Shown: positions 1-7,224, counted from the first letter of the stretch. The stretch: 24,802 bases of DNA from Nitrosopumilales archaeon CG_4_9_14_0_2_um_filter_34_16 (GCA_002788515.1 PFRJ01000004.1:1-24802), one strand, 5' to 3'. Program-made: numbers and translations. The notes: generated by a model from the letters alone, not told the origin.

Positions 1-2
1 AT

Positions 3-134
3 TCTACGGCAAATGAAGATCTGATGCATGAAACAATAACTACTGCTTACCCATTTATTTCTCCATGTGTGTTGGATGCAGTTGAGAAACTGTATGACGG
101 AAATCAAAAAAGTAAGATTACATGCGAGATATGA
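3..134 (+). CDS. C-terminal end of an unidentified protein (5' truncated by window edge)
   Basis: The reading frame beginning at base 3 is open from the window edge to a TGA at 132-134 and encodes the last 43 residues of a protein; the other two forward frames hit stops within the first 25 bases. The fragment ends in ...SKITCEI and contains a helical-looking stretch around VLDAVEKLYDG. I do not recognise the family from this short tail, and no domain, signal or membrane segment can be assigned. It may be the end of a real gene or part of a degraded region, because a truncated transposase follows 66 bases later on the same strand. Confidence 0.5.
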   Translation, partial: STANEDLMHETITTAYPFISPCVLDAVEKLYDGNQKSKITCEI

Positions 135-200
135 CTCGTCCCAACAAACCATGTGATGATATTGGAAAACGACATTCATGTTTTTTGATGCGTCATTAAA

Positions 201-440
201 ATGACACTTGACAAAAACAATAACAAAATGGAGAGGCTAAACGGTGAAATTAGAGACAGAGAAAAGACAATGCGTTCTCTGAAAAAAGACGATTCTCCAA
301 TAATTACAGGTATGCAGATTCATCATAACTATATCCGAAATCATATGGGAATCGATAATGATACTCCTGCTGATAGGGCAGGAATCAAGATTAATGGAAA
401 TAACAAATGGTTGACATTGATTCAAAATGCTAGTGTATGA
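201..440 (+). pseudogene. Truncated DDE transposase, C-terminal remnant
   Basis: The 79-residue ORF resembles the C-terminal end of archaeal IS6/IS240-like DDE transposases. It has NNNKMERLNGEIRDREK near the start, where E11 would be the last acidic residue of the DDE triad. It ends with HHNYIRNHMGIDNDTPADRAGIKI followed by NKWLTLIQNA, a typical transposase tail. The N-terminal two thirds, with the other two catalytic aspartates, are absent: the same frame has a stop at 186-188 and no related sequence precedes it. The copy therefore cannot be an active enzyme. I see no flanking terminal inverted repeats. The family match is from memory of conserved motifs; the truncation is seen directly. Confidence 0.72.
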
Positions 441-615
441 TATTTCTAGGATTTTCCTGATCGTTCTAATAAATTATGAAATTGAGAATTTTTGAAAAGT
501 TTTTAAGGAAATAAAAAATCCATTTTAGTAATTGGTTGGGGAATTAGTGGGTTTTGGCAATTGTGTGAATTTCAATCAACCTATACATTATGATCAAAGT
601 TTAGACAATATTAAA

Positions 616-783
616 ATGAAAATGGATGATTTGAGAGTTTTTCATACTAGTACTAATCTATGTGTTTCAATCTGGACACACGTTTACATATCATCGAGTA
701 GTAATATTAATCAGGCATTGAATGACAAAGAAGGTATTTATCTGCAAACCAGTAACATGGGATCTCGTGTACACAATGAATGA
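616..783 (+). CDS. Small hypothetical protein A, overlapping the next ORF
   Basis: This ORF gives 55 residues from the ATG at 616; a longer 83-residue version would need a TTG at 532. I recognise no family. The middle reads YISSSSNINQALNDKEGIYL, which looks like ordinary soluble protein, with no signal peptide or membrane segment. Its stop overlaps the next ORF by 8 nt in the sequence ATGAATGA (776-783). That can mean translational coupling of two small genes. Alternatively a frameshift has split one former gene, since the two products together would be about 150 residues. Bases 441-615 upstream hold only AT-rich sequence, with a TATA-like tttttaagg near 498-506. Confidence 0.35.
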   Translation: MKMDDLRVFHTSTNLCVSIWTHVYISSSSNINQALNDKEGIYLQTSNMGSRVHNE

Positions 784-1072
784 CACTCAAAAATCACTCC
801 AAGTAGCGTTTACAGGATATCATGAATCTCAAGTTAAAATCGCTGTAAAGACAATTGTCAAGAGTTCACCACATTTTGGTGTTGTTGTTCAAAGTACCCC
901 AAGAAAAGAAAATGGGTTAATTAATTATCAACCCAATTTAAGAGGATGTGACAACAATGATTTACATGTCTATTCTCTGGCAATAGCAGGTTCTCTTGCA
1001 AATGTGAGAAATTTGATCAAGATGAAAACCCCTCTTGGAGTCCAAATCGATCTCTTACCAAATCTCAAATGA
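776..1072 (+). CDS. Small hypothetical protein B, upstream of the cyclase
   Basis: This ORF encodes 98 residues from the ATG at 776; an alternative ATG at 722 would add 18 residues in a frame that overlaps ORF A. It contains SLQVAFTGYHESQVKIAVKT and a C-terminal part with alternating polar and aliphatic residues ending LGVQIDLLPNLK. I do not recognise the family and see no catalytic motif, signal peptide or membrane helix. The stop at 1070-1072 lies 4 nt before the ATG of the nucleotidyl cyclase, so the two are probably co-transcribed and B may be a partner or input module for it. That role is inference from spacing only. Protein A could be its N-terminal half, separated by a frameshift. Confidence 0.45.
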   Translation: MNDTQKSLQVAFTGYHESQVKIAVKTIVKSSPHFGVVVQSTPRKENGLINYQPNLRGCDNNDLHVYSLAIAGSLANVRNLIKMKTPLGVQIDLLPNLK

Positions 1073-1076
1073 AAAA

Positions 1077-1715
1077 ATGCTACCTAAAACAAAGTGTAAT
1101 TGTTCTAACAGTTGTACTTGTAAAGATGAAATTTTAAAAGCAAAAAAATTTGTTAAAAATCTTAAAAACAAAAACAAGTTTTCTAAAAAACAAAGAGATA
1201 CTTTCAGCGTAGTGCATTTTGATTTAAGAGGTTCTACAAAATTGATGCGAAAAGATCCACTAGTATCAATTACGAATATGTTGTTACATAACAAAATGTG
1301 TAGAAATATTGTAGAAAAAAATCAAGGCACAGTAATCAAAGAACTTGGTGACGCTATAATAGTAGTATTCAAAAGTACAGCATTAGCATGTGAATGTGCG
1401 ATCAAAATAATTCGAAATTTGAAGAAACATGGAGGAGGGATAAAAACCAAAGTCACCATAGCCTCTGGAACATTATGGACGATCAAAACCACGAATGAAG
1501 ATGATGTTTACGGAATACCTGTTAATATGTGTACAAGAATGTCTACTCACGCACAAGAAAACTGTATAATATTTGAAGAAAATGCCTATGTCTCAGTTCA
1601 GAATTGGTTGTTGGATGATAAAAAAATAAAATTTAAAAAAGTCACAAGAAATGGAAAAAATATTAGATTAAATGATTTTGGCCCTACACCCATGCGTAAA
1701 ATCATTGTAAGTTAG
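1077..1715 (+). CDS. Class III adenylate/guanylate cyclase-like protein with Cys-rich N-terminus
   Basis: Class III cyclases make cAMP or cGMP from NTPs. The 212-residue product starts at ATG 1077; a TTG start at 1035 would overlap the upstream gene. Key residues are present: D49 in VVHFDLRGST (first metal Asp), K88 and D92 in VIKELGDA (purine-selecting Lys, second metal Asp), D143 in DVYG (second purine-selecting position), and N150 and R154 in VNMCTR (transition-state Asn and Arg). The Lys/Asp pair favours ATP, so an adenylate cyclase is inferred. Four cysteines at residues 7, 9, 13 and 15 (CNCSNSCTC) could bind metal or sense redox. There are no membrane helices. A homodimer is expected because one chain carries both metal- and transition-state-binding residues. 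The gene lies 4 nt behind ORF B. Codon use is AT-rich, with many AAA Lys codons. Confidence 0.82.
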   Translation: MLPKTKCNCSNSCTCKDEILKAKKFVKNLKNKNKFSKKQRDTFSVVHFDLRGSTKLMRKDPLVSITNMLLHNKMCRNIVEKNQGTVIKELGDAIIVVFKSTALACECAIKIIRNLKKHGGGIKTKVTIASGTLWTIKTTNEDDVYGIPVNMCTRMSTHAQENCIIFEENAYVSVQNWLLDDKKIKFKKVTRNGKNIRLNDFGPTPMRKIIVS

Positions 1716-1765
1716 AATTTAAAAAAACATTCAACTAAATTCTAAATATTTAGAAATCATTATTT

Positions 1766-1987
1766 TTGAATGAAAAAACAAAGCAAATACGACAAAAAGA
1801 GAATCATCGAGGGGAAAAAGAGAGTATTCATTCATCTGCAATCTCTAAAAAAGATCTAGAACCACAGATTAAAACAAAAACTACTCAATATGAAGTTGGA
1901 ATAAAGCACTTCATACCCTATGCACAACTAACTCGAGAAAATATAGAGGCCTTTAGTTCGAGAATACATAGAATTAGAAAATCCTAA
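1766..1987 (+). CDS. Doubtful small hypothetical ORF, Lys/Arg-rich
   Basis: This frame encodes 73 charged residues from a TTG codon; it has no ATG near its start. The C-terminal part contains YEVGIKHFIPYAQLTRENI, which looks protein-like, but I recognise no family. A competing frame opens with an ATG at 1770 and encodes only about 28 basic residues (starting MKKQSKYDKK). A TATA-like tctaaatatt lies about 20-30 nt upstream, but neither start is convincing. It may be a small DNA- or RNA-binding protein, a gene fragment, or noncoding. The 141-nt gap that follows, up to the acyl-CoA synthetase, shows no RNA gene that I can see. Confidence 0.25.
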   Translation: MNEKTKQIRQKENHRGEKESIHSSAISKKDLEPQIKTKTTQYEVGIKHFIPYAQLTRENIEAFSSRIHRIRKS

Positions 1988-2128
1988 TTCTTGCTCTCTT
2001 TTTTCATCCTGATTTACATTAGCCCCCGAAAGTAAACATGAAGAATTATTCAAGATAACCCCCTCCAATTACACAGAATCCAAATTAATTAAATTAATAT
2101 AGTTAGGTTTGATTTCATCGATCGAACA

Positions 2129-4246
2129 ATGACTGTAGTAAAGAAATTTTTTGAAGATATCATTCAAACCGATCATAAAGTTATCACAGAAGAATTATCA
2201 AAAACAATTCTCAAAACTTACGGTGTTAAAGTCCCCCCCTTTGCTCTTGTAACCTCTGCTGAAGAAGCAGCAAAACAGGCAAAAAAGATTGGATTTCCCC
2301 TTGTTATGAAAGTTGTATCGCCACAAATTCTGCACAAGACTGATGTTGGTGGTGTTAAAGTTGGAATTGACAATGTCAATGATGTAAAAAAGACATTCAA
2401 GGACATGTATGGTAGATTATCAAAAAAGAAAGGAGTTGAAGTTAAAGGGATTCTTTTGGAAAAGATGGTTCCAAAAGGTATTGAACTAATTGTTGGTATT
2501 CAAAACGATCCACAGTTTGGTCCAGTAATCATGGTTGGACTAGGTGGAATTATGACTGAAGTTATGAAAGATGTTGCATTTAGAATGCTGCCTATTTCAA
2601 CTTCTGATGCAAAATCTATGCTTAATGAACTCAAGGGCGCCCAGCTTCTCAAAGGATTCAGAGGTAGTGAAGCAATTGATACAAACATGGTTGCAAAAAT
2701 GCTTGTACAAATTGGAAAATTAGGCGTGGAAAATGCAGATTACATTAACAGCATTGACTTTAATCCCGTAGTCGTATATCCAAAATCCCACTTTGTTGTT
2801 GATGCAAAAATTCTACTAAACAAAGAAATCAAAAAGAATTCTATCTCAAAAGCAAAACCAAACATTGAATCAATGGAGTCATTCTTTACTCCGATGTCTG
2901 TTGCTCTAGTGGGCGCATCTGCAACACCAGGAAAGATTGGTAATTCCGTATTAGATGCACTTGGAAAACAAGATTACAAAGGTAAAGTATATCCAATTAA
3001 TCCAAAACAAGAATCCATTCTTGGAATCAAGTGTTATCCATCATTAGATGCAATAAACGAAAAGGTTGACTTGGTTGTTGTTTGCATTGATCTTTCAGAA
3101 TGTGGACCAATTATGAAGTCTTGTGCAAACAAAGGAATTCATAATGTTGTAATCGTTTCTGGTGGGGGAAAAGAGCTTGGTGGTGACCGAGCCGCAATGG
3201 AAGCTGAAGTGAAAGAATTATCTCTAAAACACAAAATTCGTGTAATTGGACCAAATTGTATTGGAATGTTTAATGCTGCAAATCGTCTTGACTGTGCATT
3301 CCAAGGCCAAGAAAGAATGGTGCGTTCAAAATTAGGAAACGTTGCATTTTTCTCACAAAGCGGAACTATGGGAATCAGTATGTTAGAAAGTGCTGATTCA
3401 TTTGGATTGTCAAAGATGATTAGCTTTGGTAATCGTTCTGATGTGGATGAGGCAGATATGATTTGGTATGCTGCAAATGATCCTCAAACCAAAGTAATTG
3501 GATTATATGTTGAAGGATTTGGTGATGGTAGAAAATTCATCAATACTGCAAAACGCGTAATGAAAGAGACAAAGAAACCTATAGTCATCTGGAAGAGTGG
3601 AAGAACCGCGGCAGGTGCAAAACAAGCTGCATCTCATACAGGTTCTCTTGGTGGCTCAAATGCCATTATTATGGGCGCATTCAAGCAAGCAGGAATTATC
3701 TCAGTTGACAGTTATCAAGAGCTAGTTGGAGTCTTAAAGGCACTAGCATGGCAACCTCCTGCAAAAGGAAATCGTGTTGCTATGACAAGTAATGGTGCTG
3801 GTCCGATGATTGGTGGAATTGACCAATTAGAGAGATTGGGTCTTACTATTGGCAAGTTATCTCCATCACTTCTCAAAAAAATGAAGGAGCGTTTCCCACC
3901 AACTGTTCCAATCCATAACGGAAATCCTGCAGATGTAGGTGGAGGTGCAAATGCTGAAGATTACAAATTTGTCATCCAGACATTTCTTGATGAAAAAAAT
4001 ATTGATATTGCCATGCCTTGGTTTGTTTTCCAAGATGATCCACTAGAAGAAACAATAGTTGGGCATCTAGATGAATTATCAAAGAAAAAACAGAAACCAA
4101 TCCTTGCTGGGGGTAATGGTGGCCCGTATACTGAAAAAATGATAAAACTAATTGAAGCAAATCATGTTCCTGTTTACCAAGATCTTCGTACTTGGATTGC
4201 AGCTGCATCTGCATTAGCTCAATGGGGCAAAATTCTCGGAAAATAG
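2129..4246 (+). CDS. 3-hydroxypropionyl-CoA synthetase (ADP-forming), acyl-CoA synthetase family
   Basis: This 705-residue enzyme has fused NDP-forming acyl-CoA synthetase architecture. An ATP-grasp domain (about 1-230) carries H69 in ILHKTDVGGVKVG. A CoA-binding Rossmann domain follows from about 249 (VALVGASATPGKIGNS). A succinyl-CoA-ligase-like part carries H503 in ASHTGSLGGS, the His that is phosphorylated in this family. ADP-forming enzymes make acyl-CoA, ADP and phosphate from acid, CoA and ATP. In Nitrosopumilus the pair of such a synthetase followed directly by a crotonase corresponds to the 3-hydroxypropionyl-CoA synthetase of the energy-efficient 3HP/4HB cycle. Substrate assignment therefore rests on context; a 4-hydroxybutyrate-specific paralogue is the main alternative. 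The start is the first ATG, about 30 nt after an AT-rich box (aattaaattaatata, 2087-2101), consistent with a short leader. Confidence 0.85.
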   Translation: MTVVKKFFEDIIQTDHKVITEELSKTILKTYGVKVPPFALVTSAEEAAKQAKKIGFPLVMKVVSPQILHKTDVGGVKVGIDNVNDVKKTFKDMYGRLSKKKGVEVKGILLEKMVPKGIELIVGIQNDPQFGPVIMVGLGGIMTEVMKDVAFRMLPISTSDAKSMLNELKGAQLLKGFRGSEAIDTNMVAKMLVQIGKLGVENADYINSIDFNPVVVYPKSHFVVDAKILLNKEIKKNSISKAKPNIESMESFFTPMSVALVGASATPGKIGNSVLDALGKQDYKGKVYPINPKQESILGIKCYPSLDAINEKVDLVVVCIDLSECGPIMKSCANKGIHNVVIVSGGGKELGGDRAAMEAEVKELSLKHKIRVIGPNCIGMFNAANRLDCAFQGQERMVRSKLGNVAFFSQSGTMGISMLESADSFGLSKMISFGNRSDVDEADMIWYAANDPQTKVIGLYVEGFGDGRKFINTAKRVMKETKKPIVIWKSGRTAAGAKQAASHTGSLGGSNAIIMGAFKQAGIISVDSYQELVGVLKALAWQPPAKGNRVAMTSNGAGPMIGGIDQLERLGLTIGKLSPSLLKKMKERFPPTVPIHNGNPADVGGGANAEDYKFVIQTFLDEKNIDIAMPWFVFQDDPLEETIVGHLDELSKKKQKPILAGGNGGPYTEKMIKLIEANHVPVYQDLRTWIAAASALAQWGKILGK

Positions 4247-4250
4247 ATAA

Positions 4251-4260
4251 CATTTAAGTT
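4251..4260 (+). promoter_or_regulatory. TATA-like box for the crotonase gene
   Basis: The sequence catttaagtt is centred about 28 nt before the crotonase ATG. This spacing is typical of an archaeal TATA box on a leaderless or near-leaderless transcript. It suggests the crotonase can be transcribed separately, in addition to any read-through from the synthetase 36 nt upstream. Confidence 0.45.
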
Positions 4261-4282
4261 TCACATTACTTGGCAAACTGTT

Positions 4283-5044
4283 ATGTCACTAGTTACCACA
4301 TCAACTTCTGATGGCATCTGTACTGTCAAAATTAACAGACCTGACAAACTCAATGCCATGAATACTGATGTTGCAAAAGAACTAATCAAAACTTTTGAGG
4401 ACCTGAATCATGATGATGATGTCAAAGTCATCATTTTGACTGGCGAGGGAGAAAAAGCGTTCTCTGCTGGTGCAGATATTGAATACATGTCAAAAATCAC
4501 TGCAGACGAATCAGTAGATTATGCAAAAATTGGTCAGCTTGTTACTGCAACTGTAGAATTAGTTAGACAACCAACCATTGCAGCCATTAATGGTTTTGCT
4601 TTGGGTGGAGGTTGTGAACTTGCAATGTCTTGTGATATTCGAATTGCTGCAGATACTGCACGATTAGGTCAACCAGAAGTAACCATAGGCATTCCACCTG
4701 GATGGGGTGGAACCCAAAGATTGATGAGAATTGTGGGAATAGCAAAAGCAAAAGAACTTGTTTACACAGGCAAAATGATCAAAGCAGATGAGGCCAAAGA
4801 AATTGGCCTTGTAAACCATGTAGTTCCTCTTGCATCATTACAAGAGGAGTCTTTGAAAATGGCACAACAAATAGCGGCAAACTCTACAATGGGTGTTCAA
4901 ATGTCCAAAGTCGCAATCAACAAAGGAAGAAATGCAGATCTTGACACTGGTCTTTCAATAGAACTTCTTGCTTGGAGAAATTGCTTCACTCATCCTGATA
5001 GACAAGAACGTATGACTGCATTTGTTAACAAGTCAAAAAAATAG
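4283..5044 (+). CDS. Crotonyl-CoA hydratase / 3-hydroxypropionyl-CoA dehydratase (enoyl-CoA hydratase family)
   Basis: This 253-residue crotonase-fold protein has normal family length and no fused dehydrogenase domain. The oxyanion-hole segments are visible in AFSAGADIEYM and INGFALGGGCELA. Both catalytic acids are present: E112 in GGGCELAMSCD and E132 in GQPEVTIGIPPGWGGTQRL, matching the two glutamates of rat enoyl-CoA hydratase. The thaumarchaeal enzyme in this position is known to be promiscuous, dehydrating 3-hydroxypropionyl-CoA and hydrating crotonyl-CoA, so it serves two steps of the 3HP/4HB cycle. Adjacency to the ADP-forming synthetase, which makes 3-hydroxypropionyl-CoA, supports that role: one gene's product is the next one's substrate. 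A general fatty-acid enoyl-CoA hydratase is the alternative. Confidence 0.88.
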   Translation: MSLVTTSTSDGICTVKINRPDKLNAMNTDVAKELIKTFEDLNHDDDVKVIILTGEGEKAFSAGADIEYMSKITADESVDYAKIGQLVTATVELVRQPTIAAINGFALGGGCELAMSCDIRIAADTARLGQPEVTIGIPPGWGGTQRLMRIVGIAKAKELVYTGKMIKADEAKEIGLVNHVVPLASLQEESLKMAQQIAANSTMGVQMSKVAINKGRNADLDTGLSIELLAWRNCFTHPDRQERMTAFVNKSKK

Positions 5045-5097
5045 CTGTTTCTAATTCTTTCTTATTTTATTACAAATAATTTAGAGTTTGCACAAAT

Positions 5098-5622
5098 CTA
5101 TCTTACTGTAACCAGTCCCACTCTCCATGGGTGAAATGAACAGTAATAGCTGAATACTCCGGATTCTTCAAAAACAAAATCAAATTTGTCTCCGGTGCTC
5201 AATGGAGGACTGTTGAACAAATCTATTACATTTCCAAACTCATCTTGACTTTGTATGTTGTGTGGAACTAAATCATCATTTACCCAAATTACCTTTGTAT
5301 TCACCGGGATTTCCAGATTCAGTGGCAAGTAAAATCCTCCACTTGCAATGTCAGAGTTTCCATTAGGGATTGTAACTGTTGCATCTATGTTTTTCACTGG
5401 CTTGTCTTTTATGTTTTCAATCACAATCACATCGTTTTCAATCAAAAACTTTATTGCATTTAGAAATTCTGTCTCTGAAATTATTCCTTGACCATACCAT
5501 AATGCGTTATTTTTTACCCATTCTGGAATTGATTCAGCGTTTGCAAAATTTGCTGTAAATGACACTAACAGAACAGAAAATATCAATATTGGCACTGATA
5601 TTTTCCTTGTTTTGTGTTTCAT
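5098..5622 (-). CDS. Secreted cupredoxin-like (blue copper) protein with atypical axial ligand
   Basis: The 174-residue protein begins with a basic start and hydrophobic core (PILIFSVLLVSFTANF) ending in ANAES, a likely Sec signal cleaved near residue 29. Residues 32-70 (IPEWVKNNALWYGQGIISE...) match a small domain common in exported thaumarchaeal proteins. A cupredoxin domain fills about 82-174. Candidate copper ligands are H121 (VPHNI), C161 and H164 (YYCSFHPW). The usual axial Met, three residues after the second His, is Arg (R167, codon AGA). Ammonia-oxidising archaea use many small blue copper proteins as extracytoplasmic electron carriers; whether this copy binds type-1 copper is uncertain. 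It is convergent with the crotonase gene, 53 nt apart. Confidence 0.75.
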   Translation of the reverse strand: MKHKTRKISVPILIFSVLLVSFTANFANAESIPEWVKNNALWYGQGIISETEFLNAIKFLIENDVIVIENIKDKPVKNIDATVTIPNGNSDIASGGFYLPLNLEIPVNTKVIWVNDDLVPHNIQSQDEFGNVIDLFNSPPLSTGDKFDFVFEESGVFSYYCSFHPWRVGLVTVR

Positions 5623-5688
5623 GTCAAAAAGTAATTTTTAGAGGATTTATCACATGGGTACACATTGTCTTGCAGTGCAAACTTATCT

Positions 5689-5698
5689 GTTATATCTG
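5689..5698 (+). promoter_or_regulatory. TATA-like box for the winged-helix regulator
   Basis: The sequence gttatatctg is centred about 24 nt before the ATG at 5718, as expected for a leaderless archaeal transcript. It lies in the 95-nt divergent gap shared with the cupredoxin gene. Confidence 0.4.
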
Positions 5699-5717
5699 AT
5701 TTTGATTGTTATTTTGC

Positions 5718-6059
5718 ATGCAAGAATTGATTCAAACTCAAAAAATTATGGATGATGAGAGAAAGCAGGTTATTTTAGAAATACTTGCTGATAAATATTG
5801 TAAGGCAATACTTCACAATACTTTGGAAAAGCCAAAATCTGCAATGGAAATATCGGGAGAAAAAAAAATTCCTATTAGTACTGTTTATCGAAGATTGCAG
5901 ACTCTATACGATGCCAAATTACTGGCAATCTCAGGCTCGATTAATCAGGATGGAAAAAAATACTTTCTTTACAAGAGTAGGGTAAAATCAATATTTCTAA
6001 CTTGTGATCTTGAGGTAACGACTGTTGAATTAGTTCCAAACTATTCAACCCCACGTTAA
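5718..6059 (+). CDS. Winged helix-turn-helix transcriptional regulator (ArsR-like)
   Basis: The product is 113 residues from ATG 5718; an upstream in-frame TTG at 5706 is less likely because a TATA-like box sits 24 nt before the ATG. Residues about 10-80 form a winged helix: helices around ILEILADKYCKAILHN, the recognition helix in KIPISTVYRRLQTL and the wing in KLLAISGSINQDGKKYFLY. The short C-terminal tail has one Cys (LTCDLEV) and no clear ligand domain. Archaeal proteins of this kind are local transcription regulators; the target is unknown. The cupredoxin gene is divergent from it with a 95-nt shared gap, and a ribbon-helix-helix gene follows 27 nt later, so both are candidate targets or partners. 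Confidence 0.7.
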   Translation: MQELIQTQKIMDDERKQVILEILADKYCKAILHNTLEKPKSAMEISGEKKIPISTVYRRLQTLYDAKLLAISGSINQDGKKYFLYKSRVKSIFLTCDLEVTTVELVPNYSTPR

Positions 6060-6086
6060 CTATCTACATTTTTGTTGGAGTTAATT

Positions 6087-6686
6087 ATGGATAAAATTTT
6101 AACTTCGACAAAACGGCAAATTCATTCTGCAAAAAAAGAGTCTACTCGAAGTATTACCTATCGGTTACCAGAAAAACTTGTTATTGAATTAGAAACCGAA
6201 TCAACTCAGAAAGGAATATCTCAAAATGTGCTTGTAAGACAAATTCTGGAAAAATATACTCAATGGGATCGTTTTTCTAACAAAATTGGAATGATTCCTG
6301 TACCAAAAGGAATTTTGGAATCTCTTGGAGGTGAATTAGATGGAAAAGATATTGATGAAATAATTACATTGATGTTTCCAATGATAAAAGACACTGTCTT
6401 GTTTATCAAAGGAGGATATGATCTGAAACGCTGTATTGAAACATTGGAAGATTATATGCGTGCATCAGGTATGAATTCTGATCATCGAGTAGAAGGAGAT
6501 GTTCACACATTTCTAATTCAACATGACTTGGGTTTGAAATGGTCTGTTTTTACTGAACAATTACTGAACCAGGTTTTTCGTAGCTTCTTACCTGATAAAG
6601 AACTTAAATTTCAAACAACTGACACGACAGTAATTTTGTCTGTATCACTAGGCTCTGATTTTAACGAACATGATTATCATAATTGA
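6087..6686 (+). CDS. Ribbon-helix-helix DNA-binding protein with uncharacterised C-terminal domain
   Basis: The product is 199 residues from ATG 6087; an in-frame TTG at 6072 would add five residues. Residues about 15-55 (STRSITYRLPEKLVIELETE...ISQNVLVRQILEKY) fit a ribbon-helix-helix DNA-binding fold: a short beta strand and two helices. The remaining about 140 residues are soluble and I do not recognise a ligand-binding family. They include GYDLKRCIETLEDYMRASGM and a C-terminal strand pair (TVILSVSL). No nickel-type His cluster is obvious. It probably acts as a dimeric regulator. Its position directly behind the winged-helix gene suggests shared transcription. Confidence 0.6.
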   Translation: MDKILTSTKRQIHSAKKESTRSITYRLPEKLVIELETESTQKGISQNVLVRQILEKYTQWDRFSNKIGMIPVPKGILESLGGELDGKDIDEIITLMFPMIKDTVLFIKGGYDLKRCIETLEDYMRASGMNSDHRVEGDVHTFLIQHDLGLKWSVFTEQLLNQVFRSFLPDKELKFQTTDTTVILSVSLGSDFNEHDYHN

Positions 6687-6731
6687 AATTCATTTAATCA
6701 TTTGAAATAGCACTTTTCACACCGTCTAACT

Positions 6732-7133
6732 ATGTCTTTCTCTGATCCAATTCAACAAAAAACTCTGGTAAAACAAATAATGAACACATCTGTAATCTCA
6801 GTTGATTCGTCTGTTACTGCCACTAATGCCGCAAAGATGATGGAAGATGTTGGGGTTGGGGCCATTGTAGTTTTAGAAAATAATTTGCCTGTTGGAATTG
6901 TAACTGATAGGGATTTTGCAATAAAAATAACTGCTCATTCTTATCCTATTGACACTCCTGTCAGACGAATAATGTCTTCTCCACTCATTTCCATTGATTC
7001 TGATTCTAATCTCTGGGTTGCATCCGATCTAATGTCTACTAGAAATGTTAGAAAACTACCGGTCATTGATGATGATAAGGTTGTTGGAATTATCACTTCT
7101 AGTGATATAATAAAACATATTGCAGATCATTAA
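6732..7133 (+). CDS. Two-CBS-domain protein
   Basis: The 133-residue protein is essentially a Bateman module. The first CBS motif is about residues 13-65 (VKQIMNTSVISVDSSVTATNAAKMM ... VGIVTDRD) and the second about 75-133 (VRRIMSSPLISIDSDS ... RKLPVIDDDKVVGIITSSDI). CBS pairs bind adenine nucleotides such as AMP, ATP or S-adenosylmethionine and report energy status. No enzyme or DNA-binding domain is fused, so it must act on a partner that the sequence does not reveal. It starts at ATG 6732, 45 nt after the ribbon-helix-helix gene, and is cytoplasmic by composition. Confidence 0.85.
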   Translation: MSFSDPIQQKTLVKQIMNTSVISVDSSVTATNAAKMMEDVGVGAIVVLENNLPVGIVTDRDFAIKITAHSYPIDTPVRRIMSSPLISIDSDSNLWVASDLMSTRNVRKLPVIDDDKVVGIITSSDIIKHIADH

Positions 7134-7190
7134 AAATATGGGCAAAATAATACTGATTTCTTGAATTACTAGTGTGTCTGGTGGGAAAAG

Positions 7191-7200
7191 CTTATTATAA
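7191..7200 (+). promoter_or_regulatory. TATA-like box for the A-type Fe-S carrier
   Basis: The sequence cttattataa is centred about 29 nt before the ATG at 7225, with no Shine-Dalgarno between. This suggests an own promoter and a leaderless or very short leader transcript. Confidence 0.5.
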
Positions 7201-7224
7201 TTTGAAAGACCATTTTTCTTCATA

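Noticed and set aside
532..615. TTG-start extension of small ORF A
   Set aside because: No promoter or ribosome-binding evidence supports it; the ATG at 616 is preferred.
722..775. Upstream ATG of ORF B at 722
   Set aside because: It would overlap ORF A by 62 nt; the 8-nt ATGAATGA overlap at 776 is the more typical arrangement, though a frameshift of one gene remains possible.
1035..1076. TTG-start extension of the cyclase
   Set aside because: It overlaps ORF B in another frame. The ATG at 1077 follows the ORF B stop by 4 nt and is the natural start.
1988..2128. Possible tRNA or riboswitch before the acyl-CoA synthetase
   Set aside because: No T-loop, no paired stems of useful length; only AT-rich promoter-like sequence is seen.
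3972..4253. 93-residue open frame on the minus strand
   Set aside because: It is fully antisense to the conserved acyl-CoA synthetase end and resembles no protein.
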